The notes: generated by a model not told the origin, from the letters alone. A stretch of DNA of 64,000 nt from Prosopocoilus inquinatus (GCA_036172665.1 CM069873.1:38802001-38866000); one strand, 5' to 3'. Shown: positions 11,539-23,650, numbered from the stretch's first letter. Made by a program: numbers and translations.

Positions 11539-11733
11539 TGTAGAAATGATTCAGCGGACTGTATTTTTAATGTAAAAGGAATTTTATTCTTTGACAGCAG
11601 TTGTGTTTATATTAAAAGTTACAATTGAATATCGTTGTTATAACAAAAGAAATCAACGCCGCACTCTAACATTTTTTTAATTTTGAAGCGACGAATTAAA
11701 TGTTTTACATATTGAATTCGTAAAGCTCAAACA
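11539..11733 (-). repeat. BEL-A copy 2 3' LTR
   Basis: 195 bp, TGTAGAAATG...CAAACA on the plus strand, closely similar to 23467-23650 and 1998-2192. Outside it lies the TSD CCCGA; inside it the internal end GGCGCCCAAC is cut by the P-like insertion. Confidence 0.8.
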
Positions 11734-11900
11734 TGGCGCCCAACCAGAGATAAAGGAGGTAACGAGATGGGCAACATATATGCTATGAAGTAGCGACAAA
11801 TTAGCACCGGAGCATACGGAGCTTGTCTCCAACTATTTAAACCGAAAAGGCGGCATATTTAAATATATTGTTCCAATATTAGTATGCAGAATTTAAATGT

Positions 11901-11991
11901 CCGGCTGCACCAACGTTCATCATTTCTAACAGACAATCATGTCATTAGATTGTCTGTTGAAAAATGTTATTGATGAACTTTGTGCAATCGG
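11901..11991. repeat. Short hairpin (~91 bp)
   Basis: Imperfect palindrome: left CCGGCTGCACCAACGTTCATC, right (reverse complement) CCGATTGCACAAAGTTCATC, with an inner stem ACAGACAATC/GATTGTCTGT. It lies in the 3' subterminal part of the P-like element. It could be a tiny MITE or a subterminal structure of its host. Confidence 0.5.
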
Positions 11992-12149
11992 ATATTAATC
12001 TTCAAATGGAAAATGTATAAACAAATTAAAATCATTTAAAATTTAACATATATTTATTACTTCCTCCTTCTTGATACATAGCTTTTAGCTGAAAGATAGA
12101 TACTATCTTTTCCTCTATATCTATTATCTTTTCCACTTAAAATTTTATT

Positions 12150-12217
12150 TATGCCATTTGCCCAGTTGTGGCTCAGTAGAAAACAGAATTCTTTTTAATA
12201 CAGTATTCAATTTCAGG

Positions 12218-12249
<32 letters not shown>

Positions 12250-15163
12250 GAAAATTGTTTTGCCTGAACGAAACTATGCCACTGATAATCTATGTTACTG
12301 CAAATTAAATTTCTTTTACATAAATCACATTGGTACAAATTTTTGAGTTTCTTACATAAGTAGCCGCTATATAGTATAACTTACTGCAAATGTGTCAATT
12401 TGTGTTAATCCTGCCTCTGTTGCTGAAAGCGTGGTTAATATCTCTTCTGATATTTGATCATAATTGCTTGTTGCAATTGGTTTTTCCCTTATAAAAGTTT
12501 TAATATTTGTTAATATTTGTGCTGAGTCCTCTTGACAATTTGCATTAATAGAATGTTTAGATGTGATATTGTTAATTAAAAGCGATTTAAAATGATTTGA
12601 AAATTGCACAGTAGTAGGATTGATATTTCTTGAACCTCTCTGTCGCAACTGCCCAAAAAAATTTTCTAGTGGGTCCTGGTTGAATACATGTGTTCTGTGT
12701 TCTTAAAAAAGATACGTGTGATTTTGTGTTTCTAAAAATAGCTTCCAGTCCTTCTATAGTAAAAATCCAATTTCTTAAGGACGGAGGAAAATGTTTTGTA
12801 TCATTTTTTTCCAAATACATATTTTGTAAAGCTTCTTTTGCTACCGGGAAAAAAAATGTGGTGTTGAGATTCTTTTGATAAAGCACATCTTAATAATTTT
12901 CCATCTCTTGCGTAGAAAGTGTTGCCATTGACGCTATCAAATAAGGAATCGAAGAATTTTAAAACTTTTGCGGTTCCAATTGCTGAGGGTTCTAAAGTTT
13001 CTCCTCTTTCCTTATTAAGATCTAAAAAGAAACAATTAGAAATATCACCTGTTTTCAAGCAATCATTAGGAAATACATTACCTGCTTTTATTAATATATT
13101 GATAGCAGAGGCAACAGAGTGGCTAAATACTTGAGTAGCATTTGCCACTTTCATCTTCTTGTTCGAATTGCAGTGTTCTTCTGTTAACCTTGGCATTAGT
13201 CTTAACTCTCCAGAAGCATTGTCTAATTTATAAGCAGTATAAATATCATTCCATTTTGCAATGTAAATAGTATTTTTATCATTCCATACTAAGTTTTTTG
13301 TCAGTAAATTGTTTCGTATCCCCTTTATTAAATGAGGTGGATCGAAAATGTGATAAATCACCTGACCACCGATTTTAAAACATTTTTTATTAACATATTC
13401 TGCCTCAACAATTGAATTTTTCATTAAATAATTTATTGCTGCTACATTTGCGCTTCCTTGATCACTCACAGTTGCAGTAATTTTTAAACCAATGTCTTGA
13501 CATTTCTGAATAATAAGTTTCAGCATTCTTACTAAGTCAATTGTTTTTAGACCACTTTGTGAGAAACCGTAGGCTATAGGTTGCTTCCAATCTTTCGTTA
13601 TTCCTCGAAGCATAAACACAATTGCATGGTCTGCTATTTTATTTGAATATTTATCACCCAAATCCGTCAAAGTACATTTTCGTGGCGTTAAATGAAATCT
13701 GGGGTTGTACTACCAATTCATCAAATAGCAATATACACAACTTTTCTTTTGAATTTAACGAATAAACAATCTCTTTCAGAGAATCCAGCAGATGTTCATT
13801 TAATCCCACATTTAAATGAATATGTTGTAACAGAGTGCTTATAGTTCTTCTGCGCGGTACATTAAACAACTTCGAAAACGTCTTATAAGCTTGAGGACTT
13901 TGTTTGTATAAAATGAGTCCCAAACATTTGTCATTTAATGTATATCGCCGGCCTTTGACATGTTTACCATGAAGACGGATTTGGCTCTTTACAAATTCAG
14001 CAACATGTGGTTCTAAATTGCTGGTTGCCCTGTTAACACTTTCTTCAAGAGTAAATTTTTGTAACTTGTTTCTTAAAGTAGAATTTCTTTTTTCAATCTC
14101 CTTATAGAACCTGTTAAGTTAACTGTTGTTTTATAGAGCTTCTTTGCTTTTGGACTTAACTGCCTAACTCTAGTCACACCGATGTTATGTAATGAAGAAC
14201 CGGAATCTATAAGAAAAATTAATCAAGAATACAAATAACCCCAAATCAAATATACATGAAATAGGTTTTATTATATATAATCTATGTGACAATTCCGTAA
14301 TAGAATTGTTACGTAGATTTAGATATTATTTTTGCTTTTTAAATATGTTACGAAGTCAACCAATATTTTAAAACACACAATACAAAACGCGTATTATTAT
14401 TATTAAGAAAAGTAAAGCAGTTCAAAATTTCTTTGAACATCTTTAAAAAGGAAAGCAAAGTTTTCTGATATCTCTCTCTTTAGTAAACAAATAATATTTC
14501 TTACATTTTCTTTTTTGAGATTCCTGTGGCTCTTTTGCACTGCTTATTGGCATCAAATGTGGATTCTCTGGAAAGACAATACAGTTTATTTGTTATGAAG
14601 AGAATAATGATTATAAAGATATGTAATGGGAACACCTTATTTCTCTCAGCTACAAAAACAGTTATTCCTTTTTCCATAACAGTTTTATGTTGTTGTATTA
14701 CTTCAAGAAAGTCTGCAGTACTTGTTGAAGGCTGACATATGTTAATCTCTAAAATAAAATAATAATTTAAATTGATTTGATAGATGACAGACACTGGTTA
14801 CAAAATTTTCAGCTTTTAAACCAAGATGTGTATGTATTGTTTTAACTCTGGGTAAAGAACTTACCTGCTGCATTAAGTTCTTGAACAGTTTCCACTACAC
14901 ACTCTTTTTGTGGTAAGTGTAATGATGGAACACTATCTTTTCTTAAATACATATTGGATGCAATATCGTTTGCTGTAAAATGTATACGGTAAAGTCTTTT
15001 CTTGCGATATAAATCTTCCGGATCCATTTCCAGTAAGCTCACGTTGTCAAGCTTTAATCCATTTTTGAAATGTTTTTGGAAACTTTCTTGGATTAGGGAA
15101 TATGTGTCGATGTGACAATTTATCTTCACAATTTCTAACTGAACACGTACGATACCGACTCAT
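12150..15163 (-). pseudogene. THAP9/P-element-type transposase, decayed, several exons
   Basis: The start codon at 15161-15163 opens a classic THAP zinc finger: CSVRNC, then HRHIFPNP and WIKA, then MDPEDLYRKKRLYRIHF and the closing SVPSLHLP. Exon 1 ends at 14865 with a clean donor (CAG|GTAAGT in sense); the next exon starts at 14748 after TTTTAG. A further acceptor lies near 14207. The catalytic P-type domain is best kept at 12801-13670 (TVSDQGSANVAAI, HIFDPPHLIKGIRNN) and 12367-12648 (FGQLRQRGSRNINPTTVQF). A conserved cysteine tail (LCKKL...CDLCKRN) extends to about 12260. Frameshifts occur near 15053 in the THAP domain, near 13660 and near 12650. Non-functional. Confidence 0.8.
12218..12249. 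repeat. (AT)n microsatellite
   Basis: Short run of AT repeats with one GT variant, located in the 3' end of the decayed P-type transposase frame. Confidence 0.8.
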
Positions 15164-15544
15164 GGTTTGTAAACAAAGGTAAATTATTGAAATAAAGAAC
15201 CATAAAACTTTGACAAATTTCAAATCAAATTTTTCCCCAGAGCTGACAATCTACAGTTAAAATGTCCCTAGTTCCGGTTAGGAACTTTTAATGTTATATT
15301 CAATGCCGACATTTGGCGAATTTGTCTCCAACTATTAGCACAGTTTCAAACAGGATATGAAGCTTCTTATATAAGTGAACGCCCCGTGCGCCCAACCTTG
15401 AAAGAATACTTTCAAAAGTTTGCTATGAAAACAAGAAATAGTCAAATTGCCAAAAAATGACATCAAAAATTTACAAATATTGTGATAAAATGAATCATGA
15501 CAATTATAAAAAGAAACCTTAATCTACGTACATGAACATTATCA

Positions 15545-18500
15545 ATTATTACAATAATCATTTGAGTCAAGTGGTAGTGGGCACTTTTGCAACGGCGCGC
15601 TTTATAATACCAGTTGACGTTTTGATGGATGCAATCCGTACTACATTGTCTGTACCCGTCAGTAATTCTATAATGCGACCGAATGGCCACTTAAACGCAG
15701 GCAAATTGTCATCCCGAAATAACACCATCGCACCAACACTAATATTGCTGATATTGGTCTTCCATTTAGTTCGCTGCTGTAATTAACTAACATATTCTTT
15801 CGACGATCTTCAGATGCTCCAGTTGAAAATGTGACAAACGGTTTTCAGGAATATGTTGGACGTCTGGGTAGGCTAATGCATGGAATGTTCTTCCGATGAG
15901 GAAATGTGCTGGCATCAGCACTTCTAAATCATTTGGGTCACTAGACATTTGTGTTAACGGCTTTGAATTTAAGATACTTTCTATCTGCGTTATTATTGTG
16001 TAAAGATTTTCAAAAGTTAAACATCGATTTAAAAGAACTCTTTTTATATGATATTTAGAAGACTTAACTCCAGCCTCCCAAAGTCCACCTAAATGTGGAG
16101 AACTTCTTATCCATGCTAATGCACACAACTCTAGTCAATAACAACTCTCGAATTTCGTCTGGAAAGGATTCGTTCTGAGCAATCTTAAGTAAAACTTCCA
16201 TTGAATGATTTAATTCATCTAGGGTTAAAATATCAAGTCTTCTCTGATCTGATCTTACCTTACAATTGTGTAAGCAACGAATACAAAATGCGGTTACTCT
16301 CTTAATGATTAAATGGAAACAGATCATTGTGTTTGACTTGAAGGAAGCATTGCGTTTGCTTGCGAATTTCCGGTAACTCGTCTAATTTGAAAGGATTGTG
16401 TAAAGAAATGTCAATTGGCGAAGAATCTGGCATATCACTAAGCCAACTAGGTCCATGAAACCAAGTCTTTAAATTTAAGAAAGCTCTTGCTGACATACCT
16501 CCGGAAAGTACATCAGCAGGATTTGAACTGGTTGGCACGTGCCTCCAATTCGAAATAAGCGTGTTTCTTTATATCTCAGCGACTCTGTTAGAAACGAAAG
16601 CCTGTAAATATGAAGGAGAACTTCTTATCCATGCTAATGCAACTGTTGAATCGCACCACATAACGTAATTGTTAAATTTGATTGAGAAGGAACTTTTAAC
16701 CTTCGCAACGAGTCGAGCAAGAAGTAGTGCTGCACACAACTCTAGTCTTGGAATAGTGACTGGCTTGATTGGAGCTCTTCTGGTTTTAGAACTCAAGAGA
16801 TGGACATTAACTTTGTGATCGGAATCGATGGTGCGAATGTAAACGCAAGCACCATATGCATTTTGTGACGCGTCTGAAAAGTCATGTAACTCGATTTGAA
16901 TTGGATTTTTACATGTCGTTAAATTTTCAAAAATTTTAATTCTAAAATATCTGACCTGAGAGATAACCACTTTCGTCCCAGTTCGTCAGGAACTTCTTGA
17001 TCCCACGACAAGTTCAAAGACCATAATGACTGTAGACGAATTCTCGCCGTTATAACTACAGGGCTGATCAAGCCTAAGGGATCAAAAATCCTGGAAGTTT
17101 CTGAAAGAATTACTCGTTTGGTGATTTTTCGAACGTAAGTAGGTAGACTGATTTGAAATAAAAAATGATCTTCTGTACTAGAACAAATTAATCCAAGTGT
17201 TTTACTTGTCTCTTCAGGACTAAAATAGAAGACATCATTGCAAGAACTGGAGGCCTTGATACCTTCTAGCACCTCTTGACTGTTAGATTTCCATTTTCTC
17301 AATGGAAAACATCCTGATTGAAGAATTGATTCGACCTGTCGGGCTAGTTGAATTGCATCTTCAATAGAATTTGCTCCTGATAGTAAATCATCTACATAAA
17401 AATTAAGACAACGTTTAGCAAGAAATGGAGCACTGGCAGTACCATATGTCAAAGTATTGAGTGAAAATATTTGAAGTTCTTGTTCTGGATCAGATCTCCA
17501 AAAAATCAACCGAAGTGGTCTGAAATCTTCATCGATTAGAATTTGTCTATACATTTTACAAATGTCAGCAGAAATAACTTATGAATGTTGCCTAAATCTA
17601 ATTATAATCGATAAAAGATCATCGTGAACGACTGGACTAACCATTTGTAATGAATTGTACGATACACCAGAAGATGAATTTGCTGAGCAATTGAAACCAC
17701 TCTTAACTTTGTGGTATAATTGTGATTTCTTAGCACATCATGATGAGGTGAATAGTAAACGATTTGATCCTCTGACGTCTTAAATAGAGACATATGTGAA
17801 AGGTGCTCATACTCGTTCATGAAATCCGTATACAAATGTTTCAACTCATGATTTGAAATGAATTTTCTTTCAATGTTTAGGAATTGATTTCTTGCTAAAT
17901 CTTTGGAGTCGCCTAACTTGCTAATCGAATCCCTTAACGGAACTGAAACAATGAATCTTCCTTCAGGATTGCGCCTAAATGTTTCGCTAAAATATTTCTC
18001 TGCCTGATCTTGCTCAGTTGACAAAGATGGTTTACTTGACAGTTCTTCAATTTCCCGAAACCTAACCAGGTTTGGATTTCTGAATTTTTGCTAAAGTGAC
18101 AAGATGTGATTCTACATTCTGAAGAACATAAAGGACCTGAAACAATCCACCCAAGTTTGGATTTTTGTAAAATCGGCTTGTTGCGCCCTAAATACCTTGT
18201 GCCTGGACATATTAATCTCCAGAAAATGTTTGCACCAATTAAAAGATCAATTTTGTTTGGAATGTTAAAAGTTGGATCAGCCAACTTAACGTTATATGGT
18301 ATCCAAAGACACGATGGATCAAATTGTATGCCTGGAATATTCCCTGTGATATCTGGGATTACCAAACACTGAATATCCGCATGAAACTTAGAGTGTAAAG
18401 ATTTAATTTAAACATTGCAAGATTTGTTCAAACCCGATTGAGAAGAACCAATACCTAACACCATAATGTTAATGTCCTTTTGCGACAAACCTAATTGGTC

Positions 18501-18838
18501 AACAAGTTCTTTGGAAATTAAATTGGTCATGGAAGCATTGTAGTAGTGCCCTACAATTATGGAAATTACCATGAACGTCAGAAATTTGAACTACAGCAGT
18601 GGCAAGTAATACTTGACCTTGAGAAGAATAGTTACAGACTATGGTACTAACTTGATTCTGGTTCGTACCTTGACTTGAAACCTGCTTTGGAATTGAAATG
18701 TCCAATGCCTTATTAGATGAAGTATCTGAAATAGGATGCGGTAGGTTTTTGTGTTTTACGCCACAACGCTTGCAATGTCCTAACTTGTAAATCTGAATCT
18801 GATGATTTTCTGTAAACAATTGTAGCACAGTATTAAAG
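15545..18838 (-). pseudogene. BEL-A copy 2 pol: protease, RT, RNase H, partial integrase
   Basis: Read leftwards. A zinc-knuckle remnant GHCKRCGVKHKNLPH (~18780) comes first. The protease/linker region 17934-18365 holds NIPNKIDLLIGANIFWRL. RT spans 16919-18024, with FYVDDLLSG (YVDD) near 17395. RNase H at 16569-16970 has ELHDFSDASQNAYGACVYI. The RNase H-integrase linker is at 16150-16540. The integrase end (HLGGLWEAGVKSSKYH near 16080) continues to the DUF5641-like tail at about 15550-15790. The integrase zinc finger and most of the catalytic core are missing, replaced by a short block copied from the RNase H region. Frames change at least five times. Confidence 0.82.
16098..16136. other. Chimeric filler copied from the RNase H region
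   Basis: The sequence from GGAGAACTTCTTATCC through CACACAACTCTAGTC at the integrase break repeats two pieces of the RNase H region, 16616-16642 and 16732-16746, joined with the 89 bp between them left out. It sits exactly where the integrase core is deleted. Confidence 0.7.
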
Positions 18839-19882
18839 CTTAAACCCTTTCCATTCTTTTGTTAACTGGTAAAGCAAGAAATTCATTACAAGTGTAAATG
18901 GAATGAGGTCTCTGACAATGAAAGCGTGAAAATCTATTCTTCTGACTCAACTCACTAAAGTTGATAACAAACGACTTCTGCTTCTGCTGATTAATATCAC
19001 ATCCCATTCACTTAGGCTTGTGCACATTCACCTTTTCCAAGAAATCTGCATGACTCGAAAGAAACTGTTTAAACTCTGCTAATGTAGGAAGATCGTCTTT
19101 GAATTCCTGTTGTTCCCAACGTCTAAATGTCTCAAGATCTAACTTAGGAGTTACGAAATGAATAATAATTGGATCCCAGAAATCAGTTTTTACACCTAGA
19201 ATTTCTAAAGATCGTAAATTTTTCGATAAAATATCTACTAGATTTCTAAAAGCAGCTGGAGAATCAGTTCTGATTTTTTGAAAACTGAAAAGAGAATTAA
19301 GGTGATTATGAACCATTAAGCGTTTGTTCTCGAAACGCTCGCATAAAATGTCCCAAGGGACAATATATATTTCTTACGAAAACTTAATTGAAGCGATGGT
19401 TTGAGCCGCAGATCCATCTAAGGAAGCCCTAAGATAATGAAATTTCTGAATTGGTTCAATGTACTTACAATTGTGAACCAAAGAAGTGAAAAGATCTCTA
19501 AACTCTACCCACTGCTCGTAAAGTCAATTGTGGGAAGCTTAACTCCCACTCTTTTTGTGAAAGGATTCTCCACACCCCGACGGACTTCAGAGCTGAATTT
19601 TTCTTGCGTAAACTGTGAATTCAGAAGGAACTGTTTAGAAACCTAATCTTTCTAATTCAAACTGAGTACTTGCAAAATCTGTAAATGAGACTCAATAGTA
19701 CTAATGCGAATTTCAATTTGAAGCAATTTAGCTTGATCGATGTCGGTTCTAGTGACTTCACGGAAAAATTTAGAAAAGTTTTGTAACTTTGATTCTAACA
19801 CTGCTTTTTTGCGCGATAAAATAGCTTGTTCTTTTTGCATTGTTACAATTTCACTATCATTTTTGTTCTTTTTTGGTGACAT
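18839..19882 (-). pseudogene. BEL-A copy 2 gag
   Basis: Starts at the ATG at 19880-19882 (MSPKKNKNDSEIV). Residues 1-75 are rich in charged and leucine residues and look coiled-coil (ERKKAVLESK-like heptads). The DUF1759-type part follows: IQKFHYLRASLDG region near 19400-19530 and 19008-19316 with DLPTLAEFKQFLSSHADFLEKV. The frame is broken several times, and about 100 bp between 19520 and 19620 differ from copy 1. It would form the virus-like particle of the retroelement if intact. Confidence 0.75.
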
Positions 19883-20482
19883 ATTGATAAAAACGTAAAT
19901 AAAGACAAATGCAGTTAACACAAATGACCGTAACACAAACGAAAATTATCCTGCTCTGGATACCTGCATGTTTGTGCAGCGAATGCACTCTTGAATAATC
20001 GTAAAATGCAACTTGTCAACCAGTCCTGAACTTGATCAGCTCCTACAGCTAACGTTACAAAGCTTGGTGCATCTGATGCGCAGCCCTAAGTACGTCAGTC
20101 GGCTGCTTGAGACACTGCCACAGAGCGTGCGTTGTGGTCAATGATCTGGTATGGGTTGGATGGAATGTAGAGTGAGAGGCATCGCGACGAACATTAGAGA
20201 GAGAGAGAAAACTAGCCTCGATCAGCTGGGTTGGGGCAAAACGTCAAAATTAGTTTGACAGTGTCAAAACGTGAAAATATTCGTTGACTGTGCGTTTAGT
20301 CTGTTAGTTTTAAAATTGGATTTTGTGGGGTCGTTTTCTCGATTTTAAGTTATTTGAAGTGACTTATCAAGTTTTTGTTTATTATTTAATTAAAGTTCAA
20401 CATCCATTGATTTCGCTTCTAGTTTTCACGGGATGTTTTAAATTGATTTTGAATGTCATTTTATTAGATTTTTAGTTTTATG

Positions 20483-21735
20483 CAATGATGTAATAAGGTT
20501 AGATGGAGTCTAGCGTCATTTTGAATCGAACTGCATCGGCTTTAACATTAGATAGAGAAAGATAATATGAGCATTCCCTAAGAGTAACAAAGATCAGAAA
20601 TGGCCTATACCACGTGGTTTGGGGCAAATGAAAGCTTAGTTCAGATGCATCCGGATACGCAAAAAACTAGCCAATTAAAAACAAATTGCAATAAATATTT
20701 TGCATATTCGGAATGCATCTCAACTAAGCGTAATGCGTTTGCAAACACCGTTGCCATGTCGAGTAAGTGGTTGAATAGCGAATTGTCAAAAATTAATGAA
20801 CTTCGTAATTTATAGTTCATATTCCAATTTTAAATTAGACTATCGAATCGCGTGTAATACGAAATATATTCAATATTTTAAGTAATTTTAAAATGCCTCT
20901 ACCCTCTTTGTGGATGAATACATTTACATCTTTTTGTCGCATATTTATGCAATCATCAGCAAAACAAGTAGGTATTCTAGTGCTTGGTTTATACAGTCAC
21001 TAAAACTAAAACTAAAAATTAACTAAAACTAAAATTAAAACTATGCAAAATTTTCCGTTTATGCAAGCAAAAAATACGAATGCTCGTTGCACACCTAGCT
21101 GTGAAAATTCCGTGGAGGGAATATTAACTGGAGAGAAAGTACAGTCAAATTTACGGTCATCCCGTCTTTTCCACTAAGAATTGAAATAAACGAATTCTCA
21201 ATTTTTAGTGAAGTTGTATAAACCGCTTCGTATCAGTACGGCCTTTTAATTTCTTAGTTGATAATTATTAATGTTTAGTTATTAGTTTTAGTGACTGTAT
21301 AAACCACACTTACATTTTATTAATGCGATTATTGAAATATTATAATAAAAAATATTTAAGAAACCTGCTTATCTTCTTAGAGTAAAATAGTCACTTACAT
21401 AAAACTAAAAATCTAATAAAATGACATTCAAAATCAATTTAAAACATCCCGTAAAAACTAGAAGCGAAATCAATGGATGTTGAACTTTAATTAAATAATA
21501 AAAAAAAGCTTGATAAGTCACTTCAAATAACTTAAAATCGAGAAAACGATCCCACAAAATCCAATTTGAAAACTAACAGACTAAACGCACAACGAATGTT
21601 TTCACGTTTGGACATTGTCAAACTAATTTTGACGTTTTGCCCCAACCCAGCTGATCGAGGCTAGTTATCTCTCTCTCTAATGTTCGTCGCGATACCTCTC
21701 ACTCTACGTTCCATCCACCCCATACCAGATCATTG
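20483..21735. mobile_element. Same family, nested copy 1 (inverted)
   Basis: Begins CAATGATGTAATAAGG and ends CCAGATCATTG, opposite in orientation to the outer copy, with TSD GTTTTATG at 20475-20482 and 21736-21743. Its 1253 bp include a smaller TA-flanked MITE (20980-21310); without it the length (about 920 bp) matches the outer copy. An open frame at 20600-20815 shows no domain and is probably chance. Confidence 0.85.
20980..21310. mobile_element. 331-bp TA-flanked MITE inside nested copy 1
   Basis: Ends share GGTTTATACAGTCAC in inverted orientation, followed by ACTAAAAC-type repeats. TA lies on both sides (20978-20979, 21311-21312), and the uninterrupted sequence ATTCTACATTTT is seen in inverted form in sister copies (near 21828). 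No coding sequence. Confidence 0.75.
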
Positions 21736-22281
21736 GTTTTATGTAAGTGACTATTTTACTCTAAAAAGATAAGCAGGTTTCTTAAATATCTTTTATTATA
21801 ATATTTCAATAATCGCGTTAATAAAATGTAGAATACCTACTTGTTTCGCTGATGATTGCATGAATATGCGATAAAAAGATGTAAGTATATCCATCCACAG
21901 AGAGGGTAGACGCATTTTAAAATTACTTAAAATATTGAATATATTTCGTATTACACGCATATGCAAATTGTAAAAATAGATTCGATAGTCTAATTTAAAA
22001 TTGTAATATGAACTATAAATTACGAAGTTCATTAATTTTTGACAATTCGTCATTCAACCACTTACTCGCCATGGCAACGGTGTTTGCAAACGCATTAAGC
22101 GAATATGCAAAATATTTATTGCAATTTGTTTTTGATTGGCTAGGTTTTTGTGTATCCGGATGCATCTGAACTAAGCTTTCATTTGCCCCAAACCACGTGG
22201 TATCGACCGTTTCTGATCTTTGTTACTCTTACGGAATGCTTATATTATCTTTCTCTCTCTAATGTTAAAGCCAATGCAGTC

Positions 22282-23056
22282 CAATGATCTGGTATGGATT
22301 GGATGGAATGTAGAGTGAGAGGTATCGCGACGAACATTAGAGAGAGAGAGAAAACTAGCCTCGATCAGCTGGGTTGGGGCAAAACGTCAAAATTAGTTTG
22401 ACAATGTCAAAACGTGAAAACATTCGTTGTCTGTGCGTTTAGTCTGTTAGTTTTCAAATTGGATTTTGTGGGGTCGTTTTCTCGATTTTAAGTTATTTGA
22501 AGTGACTTATCAAGGTTTTGTTTATTATTTAATTAAAGTTCAACATCCATTGACTTCGCTTCTAGTTTTCACGGGATGTTTTAAATTGATTTTGAATGTC
22601 ATTTTATTAGATTTTTAGTTTTATGTAAGTGACTATTTTACTCTAAAAAAATAAGCAGGTTTCTTAAATATCTTTTATTATAATATTTTAATAATCGCGT
22701 TAATAAAATGTAGAATACCTACTTGTTTCCCTGATGATTGCCTAAATATGCGACAAAAAGATGTAAAAGTATCCATCCACAGAGAGGGTAGACGCATTTT
22801 AAAATTACTTAAAATATTGAATATATTTCGTATTACATGCATGTGCAAATTGTAAAAATAGATTCGATAGTCTAATTTAAAATTGGAATATGAATGGAAC
22901 TAAGCTTTCATTTGCCCCAAACCACGTGGTATCGGCCATTTCTGATCTTTGTTACTCTTAGGGAATGCTCATATTATCTTTTTCTATCTAATGTTAAAGC
23001 AGATGCAGTCCTATTCAAAATGACGCTAGACTCTATCTAACCTTATTACATCATTG
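22282..23056. mobile_element. Same family, nested copy 2
   Basis: Begins CAATGATCTGG and ends ACATCATTG, TSD ATGCAGTC at 22274-22281 and 23057-23064. At 775 bp it is shorter than its sisters because about 150 bp near 22892 are deleted (the part found at 21960-22180 in the outer copy). Confidence 0.85.
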
Positions 23057-23202
23057 ATGCAGTCCTATTCAAAATGCTGCTAGACTCCATCTGACCTTAT
23101 TACATCATTGGTTGTGGTATCTTCGCTGAACTTGCCTCACTTTCGATTGCTGCTTCCAAAACACGTTGCCTCAACTGGTTTCGTGTCCTAATAGTTGGTC
23201 CC

Positions 23203-23466
23203 AATGTACAATGTTTATTTCCAGAACACGTAGCCTGAACTGAATCCGTGTCCCAAAATTTCAACTACTGCCCTTAGTTTTACACTTCCAACGTTAAATG
23301 CAAAAAAATCGGCTCGGAATGAACCAACAATAATGTACAATGTATATTTCCAGAACACGTAGCCTGAACTGGATCCGTGTCCCAAAATTTCAACTACTGC
23401 CCTTAGTTTTACACGTTTTAACACCAATGTTAAATGCAAAAAAATCGGCTCGGAATGAACCAAAAA
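23203..23466 (-). repeat. Tandem duplication of BEL-A primer-site/leader region
   Basis: A ~129-bp unit starting AATGTACAATGT occurs twice (23203-23331 and 23332-23466). Each unit ends with the primer-site-like sequence (sense TTGGTTCATTCCGAGCCGA). Only the second abuts the LTR. A related third stretch lies upstream in sense (CACGTTGCCTCAACTGG near 23162). Confidence 0.75.
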
Positions 23467-23650
23467 TGATTTAGTGGACTGTATTTTTAATGTAAAATGA
23501 ACTTTATTCTTTGACAGCAGTTGTGTTTATATTAAAAGTTACAATTGAATATCGTTATAACAAAAGAAATCAACGCCGCACTCTAACATTTTTTAAATTT
23601 TGAAGCGACGAATTAAATGTTTTACATATTGAATTCGTAAAACTCAAACA
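23467..23650 (-). repeat. BEL-A copy 2 5' LTR
   Basis: 184 bp, TGATTTAGTGG...CAAACA on the plus strand. It lacks the first ~10 bp of the other two LTRs but otherwise matches them. It is followed by the TSD CCCGA at 23651-23655. Transcription would run leftwards. Confidence 0.8.

Larger units (their letters stand above)
11745..15388 (-). mobile_element. P-element-like (THAP transposase) DNA transposon inserted in BEL-A
   Basis: 3644-bp insert with ends CAGAGATAAAGG and CGCCCCGTG (CA...TG), flanked by an 8-bp TSD CGCCCAAC (11737-11744 and 15389-15396; the match can be read as 10 bp). The P superfamily makes 8-bp TSDs. Terminal inverted repeats are not obvious, so boundaries rest on the TSD and on BEL-A continuing on both sides. 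The 15-bp sequence TTGTCTCCAACTATT occurs near both ends in the same orientation (about 11826 and 15331). It contains a decayed multi-exon THAP transposase. Confidence 0.7.
20139..23110. mobile_element. 8-bp-TSD non-autonomous DNA element, outer copy
   Basis: It splits the BEL-A leader. The left end is CAATGATCTGG and the right end ATCATTG; the 8-bp TSD GTTGTGGT is present on both sides (20131-20138 and 23111-23118), and BEL-A copy 1 shows the empty site GTTGTGGTATC at 1201-1211. Removing two nested copies of the same family (20483-21735 and 22282-23056) leaves about 930 bp. No transposase is encoded. The 8-bp TSD fits hAT-like (or P-like) transposition; the superfamily is an inference. Confidence 0.85.
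11539..23650 (-). mobile_element. BEL/Pao retrotransposon family A copy 2, split by nested insertions
   Basis: Minus-strand element delimited by LTRs at 11539-11733 and 23467-23650 and a 5-bp TSD CCCGA (11534-11538 and 23651-23655). Of the 12.1 kb, about 3.65 kb is a P-like transposon (11745-15388) and about 3 kb is a cluster of 8-bp-TSD elements (20139-23110), leaving roughly 5.5 kb of BEL sequence. Order in sense: LTR, primer site, leader, gag, protease, RT, RNase H, partial integrase, LTR. Several frameshifts and an integrase deletion make it inactive. Confidence 0.88.

Noticed and set aside
20600..20815. 71-codon frame inside the 8-bp-TSD element
   Set aside because: Not preserved in sister copies and no recognisable motif.
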